Shown here: one piece after another, positions 51,746 through 60,792 of the stretch
Layout: each line of letters begins with the position of its first letter
Position numbering within the stretch: the first letter of the stretch is position 1
Source of the DNA: Burkholderia cepacia
Lineage (GTDB): Bacteria > Pseudomonadota > Gammaproteobacteria > Burkholderiales > Burkholderiaceae
Reading direction: 5' to 3'
Assembly (NCBI RefSeq): GCF_029962485.1
Contig: NZ_CP073638.1
Location: forward strand, 372,001-436,000
DNA length: 64,000 nt
Program-made: the position numbers and the translations under genes
Notes under the pieces: generated by a model
What the model was told of the DNA's origin: nothing
Database searches by the model: none
The model's input: only the letters and a program-made list of their open reading frames with translations

Positions 51746-52412
51746 TGCGCCGGGAATCCGCGCGAGCGATGTGACAAGCTTTCAGTCGGCAAGCGTGCGC
51801 ACGCGATGACAAGCAATCCTGACCGAGCACGACAGGTCTCGGTCCTGCGAATCCTTACCGTATTGAAAGCCGTTTCGGCACCGGCGTTCCAACGAAGGAA
51901 CGCAGCGGTTCGCTGCACTGCGACAATCGCTTGACGCTGCATGCCGGTCGGCGCACGATACGTCCGTGCATTTGGAGCGGGACGCGCCGGCCGCGCGGTT
52001 CCTGCACCCGCGACACGCAAAAGAACAACGATGAGCCTTTACGCCCTCGTACCGGAATACCGGCGCCGCATCCGTCCGCACGCCGGCACAACGCTTCACC
52101 CGACGCCCGCCGCGTCACGTATCCGTCATCCCGTTTCGTACCGCGCGTCGGTACACTTTCTCGTTCGCGCGACGGCCGCGACGATGAACGGCGCCGGTCC
52201 GGCCCGCCGCATCGCTCCACCGCACGCTGCCCCCGCTCACCGCATCCCGAACGGCGCCTACACCGGCGTCTCGTGACGTTCGCACGCGCCCGTCCTTGTA
52301 TTGCGCCGCCGGCTTTCCTGATTGCCGGGCGGCACCGGAGTCCGAAGCATTTCGATTGCGCTTGAAAAAGCAAACGTACGCAGTTCGGTTCGAGGTTCAA
52401 GGAGAAAAACTC
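51746..52412. other. 667-bp non-coding region upstream of the coiled-coil/SBP-LysM pair
   Basis: The longest gene-free stretch in the window. Open frames here are Arg- and Ser-rich on both strands with no ribosome sites. It contains a 12-bp palindrome GCGTGCGCACGC (51793-51804) and two overlapping hairpins, GCGTTCC/GGAACGC (51884-51903) and GCAGCG/CGCTGC (51902-51916), which share two bases and cannot both form. These may be a LysR terminator, a leader element or a small RNA. I cannot decide. Confidence 0.45.
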
Positions 52413-53186
52413 ATGTCGCAGCTTTCAAATGAAGAAGCAAACGGCAGTTCGGGGAGTGGCAAGGTCAAGCTGATCAAGTGGGCGATCATCGTCGCCGGCG
52501 TCGCGATCGCGGCACCGGCCGCGCTGTTCATCCTGAAGGGGATGATCGCGCTGGTCGCGGCCGGCGTGATCGGTCTCGGCGCGATTTATCTGGCGCCGGT
52601 CCTCGCGATGAAGCTCGCGAACCAGAAGGTGAAGATGATCGTCGCGGAGGCGCAGTCGAATCCGATCGAGACGCTGATCAACCAGCTCGCGGAAAAGCGC
52701 CAGGATGCGCAGAAGTTCGCGGACAGCATCACCGCGTTCCGTACCGAGGTGAAGAACTTCGAGAACAAGACGGAGCTGTTCGAGAAGCAGTACCCGGACG
52801 ACGCGCCACGCTTCCGGGCGCAGCTCGACACGATGAAGCAGCTGCTTGCGTTTCGCGAGGGCCGCTACAAGCAGGTGCAGGTCGAACTGAAGAATTTCGC
52901 GTCGGCGATCGACCGCGCGAAGGCAATGTGGGACATGTCGCAGGCGGCGCAGCAGATGAACAAGCTCGCGGGCCGGCAGGCGTCCGATACGTTCGAGCAG
53001 ATCAAGACCGACGTGGCCGTCGATTCGGTGATGCGCTCGGTCAACAAGGCGTTCTCCGAGATGGAGACGTCGCTGCTGGATAACCCCGAGGTCAAGCAGG
53101 CGCAGCAGCAGGCGGTGTTGAACGGCGGCCGCGCGCCCGGGCTCGATGCGGCGAACCCCGCGCAGTTGCCGTCGAAACAACAATAA
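52413..53186 (+). CDS. Membrane protein with long cytoplasmic/periplasmic coiled coil
   Basis: A 257-residue protein I do not recognise. It has a short polar N-terminus, two adjacent hydrophobic helices (about 20-40 and 42-65), then a charged, largely helical region (about 75-235) with heptad-like spacing and many Lys/Glu/Gln residues, ending in a Gln/Pro-rich tail. The ATG at 52413 has AAGGAG upstream. The stop is 20 bp before an SBP-LysM fusion gene, and the pair shares one terminator. Homology to phage-shock-type or tape-measure-like coiled coils is possible but not evident. Confidence 0.85.
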   Translation: MSQLSNEEANGSSGSGKVKLIKWAIIVAGVAIAAPAALFILKGMIALVAAGVIGLGAIYLAPVLAMKLANQKVKMIVAEAQSNPIETLINQLAEKRQDAQKFADSITAFRTEVKNFENKTELFEKQYPDDAPRFRAQLDTMKQLLAFREGRYKQVQVELKNFASAIDRAKAMWDMSQAAQQMNKLAGRQASDTFEQIKTDVAVDSVMRSVNKAFSEMETSLLDNPEVKQAQQQAVLNGGRAPGLDAANPAQLPSKQQ

Positions 53187-53206
53187 CTTCCTGCAGGCCC
53201 TCAACC

Positions 53207-54340
53207 ATGAAAAAACTTCTTGGCGCAATCGCGTTTCTGGTCGTGCTCGTCGGCGTATGGATCGTGCATCAGGGCGGCCTGTCGACGCTGATTCCCGCGC
53301 ATGACGCGGCTCCGTCGTCGACATCCGCACAAAATGTCGACACCGGCCAGCCCGCGCAGACGCCGCCGTCGGCCAATGTCCTGCCGGCCGGCTTCACGCC
53401 GCAGGCCAGTTCGCTGAAATCGATTGCGGAAAATGGCATCGTGCGGATCTCGGTGCAGAACCCGAGCGAACCGTTCTTCGGCGAGGACAAGGGCGCGCCG
53501 CACGGCTTCAACGTCGAATTCGCGCGGTTGCTGTTCGCGGATCCGTCGTTCTCGCACGGTGGCAAGCCGGTCGTCGTCGATACGCGTCACGAGGTCGACA
53601 CTTACCCGGGCGTGCCGAAGCAACTGCTCGATACGGATGCGAAGGGGAACCACGTGGTCGACGTCGCGATGGACGGGCTGACGTTCCCGGACAACTCGCC
53701 GGCCGGCGTCGTCTATTCGGTGCCGTACGTCGACGATTTCGGCTATTCGCTGATCGTGCGGCAGGGCTCGGCGATCCGCTCGACCGACGATCTCGCCGGC
53801 AAGACGGTCGGGATCCTGAAGGGCGACCCGGACGTGCGCGCGTTCGTCACGCGCCAGTATCCGAACGTGCACTTCGTCGAGGTCGACGATTCCGATCCGG
53901 CGTTCATCGCGAAGAGCATCGACGGCCGCACGGTCGACGCGTTCATCTACGACTATCCGTTCGCGGTCAGCTCGATCAAGAACACCGACCTGAAATTCGC
54001 GGTGACCAAGCTCGACGGCTCGAACATCGCGTACAAGATCGGCGTGCGCGCGGACGACCAGGACCTGCTGATCTACCTGAACGCCGCGATCGCGAAGCTC
54101 AGGCAGTCGCCGCAGTATCTCGACCTGCTGCGCAAGTACTTCGTCAGCGACCAGGCGGTGACGACCGCGGCCGCATCGGGCGAACATACATACGTGGTGA
54201 AGGCGGGCGACACGCTGAACCTGATCGCGGCGAGCAAGCTCGGCAGCGGCCAGCGTTATCGCGAGATCCAGCGCCGCAACAACCTCGCGAACCCGAACCT
54301 GATCCTGGCAGGCCAGCATCTCGTGATTCCGGTCCGGTGA
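53207..54340 (+). CDS. Solute-binding protein fused to a LysM domain
   Basis: A 377-residue fusion. Residues 5-22 form a membrane anchor or uncleaved signal, 30-65 a Pro/Ser/Thr linker, and 66-312 a type-3 amino-acid-binding domain (SBP_bac_3; SLKSIAENGIVRISVQNPSEPFFGEDKG near its start). A LysM peptidoglycan-binding domain follows at 328-375 (TYVVKAGDTLNLIAASKLGSGQRYREIQRRNNL). It would be held at the wall while binding a small ligand, so it may sense a ligand rather than feed a transporter; no permease gene is nearby. It lies 20 bp after the coiled-coil membrane gene. Confidence 0.9.
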   Translation: MKKLLGAIAFLVVLVGVWIVHQGGLSTLIPAHDAAPSSTSAQNVDTGQPAQTPPSANVLPAGFTPQASSLKSIAENGIVRISVQNPSEPFFGEDKGAPHGFNVEFARLLFADPSFSHGGKPVVVDTRHEVDTYPGVPKQLLDTDAKGNHVVDVAMDGLTFPDNSPAGVVYSVPYVDDFGYSLIVRQGSAIRSTDDLAGKTVGILKGDPDVRAFVTRQYPNVHFVEVDDSDPAFIAKSIDGRTVDAFIYDYPFAVSSIKNTDLKFAVTKLDGSNIAYKIGVRADDQDLLIYLNAAIAKLRQSPQYLDLLRKYFVSDQAVTTAAASGEHTYVVKAGDTLNLIAASKLGSGQRYREIQRRNNLANPNLILAGQHLVIPVR

Positions 54341-54386
54341 CGGCGGCGTGGTGTGAATGAAGGAAGGTGAAGGGACGTGAAGGACG

Positions 54387-54425
54387 GCGCGCGGCCCGGC
54401 GGAGAGAAACCGCCGGGCCGCGTGC
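54387..54425 (+). terminator. Strong Rho-independent terminator
   Basis: A 16-bp GC-rich stem (54387-54402 with 54410-54425, one G-T pair) with loop AGAGAAA is followed by TTTT. It ends the SBP-LysM transcript. Confidence 0.92.
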
Positions 54426-54434
54426 TTTTGGACG

Positions 54435-55523
54435 TCAGTGGGTGATCGACAGGAACAGGTACGCGGCGAACAGCGACAGGTGCACGACGCCGTGCAGCAC
54501 CGTCGTGCGGCCCTGGCTGAGCGTCAGCGTGCTGACCAGCAAGGTGAGCGCCAGCAGCACGGTTTCCATTGGCCCGATGCCGAGCGTGAGCGGCTGGCCG
54601 ACCCAGATGAACACGGCCGCGACGGTCGGGATCGTGAGCCCGATGCTCGCGAGCGCGGAACCGAGCGCGAGGTTCATGCTGGTCTGCAGGCGGTTCGCAC
54701 GCGCGGCGGTGACGGCCGCGAGCCCTTCCGGCAGCAGCACGAGCGCGGCGATCACGATACCGACCGCGGCCTCGGGCGCACCAAGCTTCAGCACGGCGTG
54801 CTCGACGGCCGGCGACAGCAGCTTCGCGAGCAGCACGACCGCGACGAGGCTCACGAACAGCAGGACCATGCTGATGATGGCGGTACGCGTGCTCGGCGCC
54901 GCTGCGTGCACCGACTCGTTTGCGCTGTCGTGCGCGGCGAGGAAGTAGTCGCGGTGGCGCACGGTCTGCACGAACACGAACGCGCCGTACAGCACGAGCG
55001 ACGATACGCCGGCAAACGCGAGCTGCGATTTCGAAAAGAACGGGCCCGGCGCGGCGCTCAGATAGTTCGGCATCACGAGCGACAGAACCGACAGCGACGC
55101 GAGTACCGCGAGCGCCTTGCTCGCACCGCGCCCCTGGAAGTCCTGTTCGCCGTGCTTCCACGCACCGACCAGCAGGCAGATGCCGACGATGCCGTTGCAG
55201 ATGATCATCACGGCGGCGAACACGGTGTCGCGTGCGAGGCCCGATTTCTCGGGGCCCGCGCCGAGCATCACCGACACGATCAGCGCGACTTCGATGACGG
55301 TGACGGCGACCGCGAGCACGAGCGTGCCGAACGGCTCGCCGACGCGGTGCGCGACGACTTCCGCATGATGGACGGCGGCGAACACGGCGCCGGCGAGCGC
55401 GGCGGCGAACACCGCGATGACGAGGCCTTCGGCCGGCACGACGCGCGACAGCGCGAGTACCAGCCATGCGGCAAGCGGGGCCCAGAGGGTCCAGCGCGGG
55501 AGCTGGTTGGACGAGAGCGGCAT
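54435..55523 (-). CDS. Ca2+/H+ (Na+/H+) exchanger, ChaA-type
   Basis: A 362-residue cation exchanger of the CaCA superfamily with about 11 helices. The first alpha repeat is HHAEVVAHRVGEPFGTLVLAVAVTVIEVALIVSVML; the second is PEAAVGIVIAALVLLPEGLAAVTAARANRLQTSMNLALGSALASIGLTIP. The conserved acidic residues in both are present. It exports Ca2+ or Na+ in exchange for protons. It is transcribed alone, converging with the SBP-LysM gene. Confidence 0.9.
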   Translation of the reverse strand: MPLSSNQLPRWTLWAPLAAWLVLALSRVVPAEGLVIAVFAAALAGAVFAAVHHAEVVAHRVGEPFGTLVLAVAVTVIEVALIVSVMLGAGPEKSGLARDTVFAAVMIICNGIVGICLLVGAWKHGEQDFQGRGASKALAVLASLSVLSLVMPNYLSAAPGPFFSKSQLAFAGVSSLVLYGAFVFVQTVRHRDYFLAAHDSANESVHAAAPSTRTAIISMVLLFVSLVAVVLLAKLLSPAVEHAVLKLGAPEAAVGIVIAALVLLPEGLAAVTAARANRLQTSMNLALGSALASIGLTIPTVAAVFIWVGQPLTLGIGPMETVLLALTLLVSTLTLSQGRTTVLHGVVHLSLFAAYLFLSITH

Positions 55524-56073
55524 GGAGGGTTTCCTGATGCGAGTGGCGGCGCGCGACGCACCGTCACGGGTTGACGAAGCCCGGCCGTACTATCCGCCGA
55601 ACGAGGATGATGAAACCGAAAGGTGGCAGTGTGCAACGGTGCTGCCTCAAGTTCGCCGCGATGAGGCGGCGAGGGGCGCGGGCGGGCCGAAGCCCGTCGC
55701 TGGATGAAACGGTTCGATGTGGCTGGCCGCGGACGGCGAGGCGAGTACACGTGACGACGCGCGGGCCGGAGCTCGGTTCCGACCCCGACAGGGCGGCCAG
55801 CGATGGACGGCGGTGGCGACGTGACACGCGGTTTCCCCCTGAAATCCGGCGGTTTGTCGAATTTTATCAGGCGTTCGGGGGTCACTATCTCATATTCGAA
55901 CACTTACGTTGACCTTTCGGTTTACAAAAAGTGCCCTGATCTTTCAATTTCTTTACTTTTGCAGTCTCCGTAACGGTCTCTTGCACGACAAATTCGGGCA
56001 GGCCCTGACATAAATCTACCGACCGGTCGGTTTATAATCGCTCGCACCTCCACTTCATGACGGATCGCAAGCG
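55524..56073. other. 550-bp divergent region, chaA-like / paaH
   Basis: The right end holds the PaaR-type palindrome and -10 box of paaH. The 55850-56000 stretch is AT-rich for this genome, as expected for promoter DNA. A plus-strand frame at 55571-55912 has no ribosome site and non-typical codon use. No gene is supported. Confidence 0.5.
56018..56038 (+). promoter_or_regulatory. PaaR-type operator and -10 box of paaH
   Basis: ACCGACCGGTCGGT at 56018-56031 is a 14-bp perfect palindrome, followed at 56033-56038 by a perfect TATAAT. A conserved palindrome of this type is known from Burkholderia paa promoters and is bound by the TetR-family PaaR, released by phenylacetyl-CoA. No good -35 box is present. 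Confidence 0.85.
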
Positions 56074-57630
56074 ATGGCTGTTTCCTCTGCACAATCGGTG
56101 AACTCGGGCGCGCTGGCGCCGTCGGCCGTCGTCGGCGTGATCGGCGCCGGCGCGATGGGCGCGGGCATTGCGCAGGTCGCAGCCGCGGCCGGCCACACGG
56201 TGCTGCTGTACGACCTGAGCGAAGCGGCCTGCGACAAGGCACTGGCCGGCATCCGCGCCCAGTTCGCGCGACTTGCGGAGAAAGGCCGGCTCGAACCGGC
56301 TCAGGCCGACGCGGCCGGCAACCGGATCCGCGCGGTGCGTGCGCTGGCCGACTTCGCGGGCGCCGCGCTGGTTGTCGAGGCGGCGGCCGAGCGGCTCGAC
56401 GTGAAGCGCGAGATCTTCGCGACGCTCGAATGCCATGTTGACGACGCGTGCCTGCTGGCGACCAACACGTCGTCCATCTCGATCACGTCGATCGCGGCCG
56501 GGCTGCGTGTGCCGCAGCGCGTCGCCGGCCTGCATTTCTTCAACCCGGCGCCGCTGATGGCGCTCGTCGAGGTGGTCAGCGGGCTCGCGACCGCGCCGGA
56601 CGTCGCGCAAGTGCTTTATGCAACCGCCGCCGCGTGGGGCAAGAAACCCGTGATGGCGAAATCGACGCCGGGCTTCATCGTGAACCGCGTCGCGCGGCCG
56701 TACTACGCGGAGGCGCTGCGCGTGCTGAACGAGCAGGGCGGCGCGCCGGCCTCGATCGACGCGGTGATGCGCGAAGCCGGCGGCTTCCGGATGGGGCCGT
56801 TCGAGCTGATGGACCTGATCGGCCACGACGTGAACTTCGCGGTCACTGAATCGGTGTTCCGCGCGTATTTCAACGATCCGCGCTACACGCCGTCGCTGAT
56901 CCAGCAGGAACTCGTGAACGCGGGCTTCCTCGGGCGCAAGTCGGGGCGCGGTTTCTACTCGTATGCGGATGGCGCGACGCCGCCCGCGCCCGATCTCGAA
57001 GCTTCGCGCGACGCGCCGGCCGACGTTGCACTGTTTGCGCAGGACGGCCCGGCCGCCGCGCTGCATGCACGCTTCACCGAACGCATCGCGGGCGCCCGGC
57101 AGGCCGGCGCCCATGCCGATGACCTGCTCGCGACGGCGGGCCGCGCGTCGATTGCGCTGACCGATGGCCGCACTGCCACCGCACGCGCCGCGCAGACGGG
57201 CGTGGCCGATCTCGTGCTCGTCGATCTCGCCCGCGATTACGCGCAGGCCGGGCTCGTTGCGCTGACACGTGCGCTCCAGTGCAGCGACGCAGCCTATGCG
57301 GACGCGGTCGGCCTGTTCCAGCAGGCGGGTTTCCGTGTCGTCGGCGTCGCCGACGTGCCGGGGATGGTCGCGATGCGCACCGTCGCGATGCTCGCGAACG
57401 AGGCGGCCGACACGGTGAACCAGGGCGTGTGCTCGCCCGCCGATCTCGATCTCGCGATGGAGAAGGGCGTGAACTACCCGTGCGGCCCGCTCGCGTGGGC
57501 CGATGCGATCGGCATCGGCCGCGTGCATCGCGTGCTGTCGAACCTGGCGGCGAGCTACGGCGAGGACCGCTATCGCGTGTCGCCGCGCATCGCCGCGCTG
57601 CATGCGGCCGGGCGCACGTTCCGGTCGTAA
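56074..57630 (+). CDS. paaH: 3-hydroxyacyl-CoA dehydrogenase of phenylacetate degradation
   Basis: A 518-residue dehydrogenase that oxidises 3-hydroxyadipyl-CoA to 3-oxoadipyl-CoA late in the aerobic phenylacetyl-CoA pathway. The NAD site VVGVIGAGAMGAGIAQVAAAAGH is at about 19-41. The catalytic region is RVAGLHFFNPAPLMALVEVV. It has the usual PaaH double C-terminal domain (about 205-300 and 400-510), longer than FadB-type single-domain enzymes. Its promoter carries a PaaR palindrome. The next gene, paaK, begins 61 bp downstream. The start at 56074 lacks a strong ribosome site. Confidence 0.94.
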   Translation: MAVSSAQSVNSGALAPSAVVGVIGAGAMGAGIAQVAAAAGHTVLLYDLSEAACDKALAGIRAQFARLAEKGRLEPAQADAAGNRIRAVRALADFAGAALVVEAAAERLDVKREIFATLECHVDDACLLATNTSSISITSIAAGLRVPQRVAGLHFFNPAPLMALVEVVSGLATAPDVAQVLYATAAAWGKKPVMAKSTPGFIVNRVARPYYAEALRVLNEQGGAPASIDAVMREAGGFRMGPFELMDLIGHDVNFAVTESVFRAYFNDPRYTPSLIQQELVNAGFLGRKSGRGFYSYADGATPPAPDLEASRDAPADVALFAQDGPAAALHARFTERIAGARQAGAHADDLLATAGRASIALTDGRTATARAAQTGVADLVLVDLARDYAQAGLVALTRALQCSDAAYADAVGLFQQAGFRVVGVADVPGMVAMRTVAMLANEAADTVNQGVCSPADLDLAMEKGVNYPCGPLAWADAIGIGRVHRVLSNLAASYGEDRYRVSPRIAALHAAGRTFRS

Positions 57631-57691
57631 CCGCCCGGTCGCACCGAATACGAACACGAAAACGACATCACTCCATTGGAGGAGCACCCCG

Positions 57692-59014
57692 ATGACTCAC
57701 CCGACGCATCCCGCCGCCGCCCTCGAGCCGATCGAGACCGCCAGCCGCGACGAACTGCAGGCGCTGCAGCTCGAGCGCATGAAGTGGTCGCTGCGCCACG
57801 CGTACGACAACGTCCCGCACTATCGCCGCACGTTCGATGCGGCAGGCGTGCATCCGGACGACCTGAAGTCGCTCGCCGATCTCGCGAAATTCCCGTTCTC
57901 GACCAAGAACGACTTGCGCGACAACTATCCGTTCGGGCTGTTTGCCGTGCCGCGCGAGCAGGTCGTGCGCGTGCATGCGTCGAGCGGCACGACCGGCAAG
58001 CCGACCGTGGTCGGCTACACCGCGCGCGACATCGATACCTGGGCGAACGTGACCGCGCGCTCGATCCGCGCGGCCGGCGGCCGCCCGGGCGACACGCTGC
58101 ACAACGCGTTCGGCTATGGCCTGTTCACGGGCGGCCTCGGGATTCACTACGGCGCGGAGCGGCTCGGTTGCATGGTCGTGCCGATGTCGGGCGGCCAGAC
58201 CGAGAAGCAGGTGCAGTTGATCCGCGATTTCGAGCCGAAGATCATCCTCGTCACGCCGTCGTACATGCTGAACCTGATCGACGAAATGGTGCGGCAGGGG
58301 ATGGATCCGGCCGAGTCGTCGCTGAAGATCGGCATCTTCGGCGCCGAGCCGTGGACGCAGGCGCTGCGCGAGGAAGTCGAAACGCGCGTGGGCATCGACG
58401 CGCTCGACATCTACGGGCTGTCGGAAGTGATGGGCCCGGGCGTCGCGTGCGAATGCGTCGAGACGAAGGACGGCCCGGTGATCTGGGAGGACCATTTCTA
58501 CCCGGAGATCATCGATCCCGTCACGGGAGAAGTGCTGCCCGACGGCAGCCAGGGCGAGCTCGTGTTCACGTCGTTGACGAAGGAAGCGATGCCGGTGATC
58601 CGCTACCGCACGCGCGACCTCACCGCGCTGCTGCCGCCGACCGCGCGCGCGATGCGCCGCCTCGCGAAGATCACCGGCCGCTCCGACGACATGCTGATCG
58701 TGCGTGGCGTGAACGTGTTTCCGAGCCAGATCGAGGAGATCGTGGTCGCGCTGCCGCAACTGTCGGGCCAGTTCCAGATCACGCTGTCGCGCGACGGTCA
58801 CATGGACAAGCTCGACCTCGCGGTCGAGCTGCGCTCCGAGGTTGCCGCGTCCGTCACCGATGGCGATCGCGCGGCGCTTGCGCGCGAGCTGCAGCACCGG
58901 ATCAAGACGATGGTCGGCGTGTCGTCCGGCGTGACGGTGCTCACGGCCGGCGGCATTCCCGCGACCGCGACCGGCAAGGCGCGGCGCGTGATCGACCGCC
59001 GCCAGGCTGCCTGA
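57692..59014 (+). CDS. paaK: Phenylacetate-CoA ligase
   Basis: A 440-residue adenylate-forming ligase that converts phenylacetate, ATP and CoA to phenylacetyl-CoA. ATP loop SSGTTGKP is at 97-104; the motifs YGLSEVMGPGVACECVE, RYRTRDLTALL and the C-terminal TATGKARRV are present. The strong GGAGGAG site precedes the ATG at 57692. Burkholderia cenocepacia encodes two PaaK paralogues; one, PaaK2, has been reported next to paaH, matching this arrangement from memory. The downstream enoyl-CoA hydratase gene begins inside the paaK stop or 39 bp later. Confidence 0.94.
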   Translation: MTHPTHPAAALEPIETASRDELQALQLERMKWSLRHAYDNVPHYRRTFDAAGVHPDDLKSLADLAKFPFSTKNDLRDNYPFGLFAVPREQVVRVHASSGTTGKPTVVGYTARDIDTWANVTARSIRAAGGRPGDTLHNAFGYGLFTGGLGIHYGAERLGCMVVPMSGGQTEKQVQLIRDFEPKIILVTPSYMLNLIDEMVRQGMDPAESSLKIGIFGAEPWTQALREEVETRVGIDALDIYGLSEVMGPGVACECVETKDGPVIWEDHFYPEIIDPVTGEVLPDGSQGELVFTSLTKEAMPVIRYRTRDLTALLPPTARAMRRLAKITGRSDDMLIVRGVNVFPSQIEEIVVALPQLSGQFQITLSRDGHMDKLDLAVELRSEVAASVTDGDRAALARELQHRIKTMVGVSSGVTVLTAGGIPATATGKARRVIDRRQAA

Positions 59015-59052
59015 TGCCGATTTTTGCCGTTCTACCCGAGGAAACCTGTTCG

Positions 59053-59853
59053 ATGGATGGATTGAAGACCCTGGCCGTCGCGGTCGATGCGCGCGGCATC
59101 GCGACCGTCGCGCTGCAGCGCGGCGATGTGCTCAACGCGTTCGACGAGACGATGATTGCCGAGCTGACCGACGCGTTCACGGCGCTCGGCCGGCGCGACG
59201 ACGTCCGAGCGATCGTGCTGCGCTCGGACGGTCGCGCGTTTTGCGCGGGCGCCGACCTGCAGTGGATGCAGCGCGCGAGCGCGAACGACGCGGCCGCGAA
59301 CCTGCGCGACGCCGAGCGTTTTGCCGCGATGATGCGCGCGATCCGGCAGTGCCCGAAACCGACGGTCGCCCGCGTGCAGGGCCACGCGTTCGGTGGCGGC
59401 GTCGGCCTGTGCGCGGCCTGCGACATCGTGATCGCGAGCGACCACGCGCGCTTTTCGGTCAGCGAAGCGCGCTTCGGGATTCTGCCGGCCGTGATCGGCC
59501 CGTATCTGGTCGAGGCGGTCGGCCAGCGCCAGGCGCGCCGGCTTGCGCTGACCGCGACGCAGCTTGCCGCCGCCGAGGCCGTCGCGATCGGCCTGATTCA
59601 CCAGGCCGTGCCGCTCGATGCGCTCGACGCAACGCTCGAGCGGACGCTTGCCGAGCTGGGGCGCAACGGCCCGGGCGCGCTGATGGAGATCAAGCGCTTC
59701 TTCGACGCGATCGGCGAGTATCCGCCGTCGGACGAGCGCGCGGCATTCACCGCGCAGACGATCTCCCGCGTGCGGGCGACGCCGGAAGCGAAGGAAGGCT
59801 TCGCCGCGTTCTTCGCGAAGCGGCCACCGGCCTGGGAGGCGGGCGCCGAGTAA
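59053..59853 (+). CDS. Enoyl-CoA hydratase/isomerase in the paa unit
   Basis: A 266-residue crotonase-family protein. The oxyanion-hole motif is GHAFGGGVGLCAACD, in which the position of the first catalytic Glu of enoyl-CoA hydratase is Gly. The second, in FSVSEARFGILPAVIGPYLVEAV, retains Glu. This pattern resembles methylglutaconyl-CoA hydratase (LiuC-like), not PaaF or PaaG. I chose ATG 59053, with GAGGAAA 9-12 nt before it; an ATG at 59014 overlaps the paaK stop but its 13 codons are atypical. It follows paaHK, so it may serve the phenylacetate route or a second substrate. Confidence 0.88.
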   Translation: MDGLKTLAVAVDARGIATVALQRGDVLNAFDETMIAELTDAFTALGRRDDVRAIVLRSDGRAFCAGADLQWMQRASANDAAANLRDAERFAAMMRAIRQCPKPTVARVQGHAFGGGVGLCAACDIVIASDHARFSVSEARFGILPAVIGPYLVEAVGQRQARRLALTATQLAAAEAVAIGLIHQAVPLDALDATLERTLAELGRNGPGALMEIKRFFDAIGEYPPSDERAAFTAQTISRVRATPEAKEGFAAFFAKRPPAWEAGAE

Positions 59854-59898
59854 GCGCCCGCGACGACGATCGGCGCCGCCGCGGGCGCGCCCGCATTT
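59854..59898 (+). terminator. Terminator of the paaHK unit
   Basis: A 9-bp stem GCGCCCGCG (59854-59862) with CGCGGGCGC (59880-59888) overlaps the stop region and is followed by TTTT at 59895-59898. It probably ends the operon before marC. Confidence 0.6.
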
Positions 59899-59975
59899 TG
59901 TGTCACGGGCGCTTGCTCTACAATGCGTGACCCCCGGCGCGCTGCCGGCCCAGCCCCGACCGATGCTTCGCCCCG

Positions 59976-60647
59976 ATGATCGTCAACCGCCTTATCTCCG
60001 AGATCCTGTTCGGCTTCACCGGCCTGATCGGCATCATCAATCCGATCGGCATCGCGTTCCTGTTTCTCGAACGGACCGAGGCGCTCACCGAGCATGAGCG
60101 GGACCTGCTCGCGCGGAAGGTCGCGTTCAACTCGTTCGTCGTGCTGCTGGTCGCGTTCTTCGCCGGCACGCCGGTGCTGCATTTCTTCGGGATCTCGATG
60201 GAGGCGCTGCGGATCGGCGGCGGCTTCGCGGTCGCCGTGGCCGGCTGGCAGATGCTGAACGAGCCCGACGGCCCCGGCGGCGGCGACACGCCGGTCAAGC
60301 CGATCGACGCGAACGCGATCATGACGCGCGCGTTCTTCCCGCTGACCGTGCCGCTCACGGTCGGCCCCGGCTCGATTGCCACGGCGATCGCGCTGAACGC
60401 GAACCGCACGCACAAGCTGTCGGAGTTCATGCTGTCGAGCATCGTGTCGATCGCCGTCTCCGTGCTCGTCGCGGTCGTGATCTGGCAGGTCTACAGCCGC
60501 TCCGCGCTGCTCGCGCGCTACCTCGGCAGCGAAGGGACCAAGGTCGCGAAGCGCGTGTCGGCGTTCCTGCTGCTGTGCATCGGCGTGCAGATCATGCTGA
60601 CCGGCTTCTCCGCGTTCCTGCAGCCGATCGCCGACCAGGTCAAGTAA
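59976..60647 (+). CDS. MarC/NAAT family membrane protein
   Basis: A 223-residue inner-membrane protein with six predicted helices. FGFTGLIGIINPIGIAFLFLERTE at the start and MTRAFFPLTVPLTVGPGSIATAIALNAN in the middle are typical of the MarC family. Despite the name its members are not proven antibiotic transporters; some export neutral amino acids. It is a single gene between the paa unit and an aldo/keto reductase. Confidence 0.9.
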   Translation: MIVNRLISEILFGFTGLIGIINPIGIAFLFLERTEALTEHERDLLARKVAFNSFVVLLVAFFAGTPVLHFFGISMEALRIGGGFAVAVAGWQMLNEPDGPGGGDTPVKPIDANAIMTRAFFPLTVPLTVGPGSIATAIALNANRTHKLSEFMLSSIVSIAVSVLVAVVIWQVYSRSALLARYLGSEGTKVAKRVSAFLLLCIGVQIMLTGFSAFLQPIADQVK

Positions 60648-60792
60648 TCGGATCGTCCCGGTTCATCCTTTCACACAGCCTGCATGCGTGCGCGTGCCGT
60701 ACGCGTTCGTGCGGTGCGGGATACCATGCGACGTCCGGCGGATGCGCGACGCGCATGTGGCCGCAATCCCAACTTGAGTGGCGAGGCGTGCA

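Noticed and set aside
51855..52400. 181-codon minus-strand frame in the long gene-free region
   Set aside because: Arg/Ser-rich, no start signal, and overlapping frames on the other strand look the same, so it is chance openness in GC-rich DNA.
55571..55912. 113-codon plus-strand frame upstream of paaH
   Set aside because: No ribosome site, mixed codon use and no recognisable family; it crosses promoter-like AT-rich DNA.
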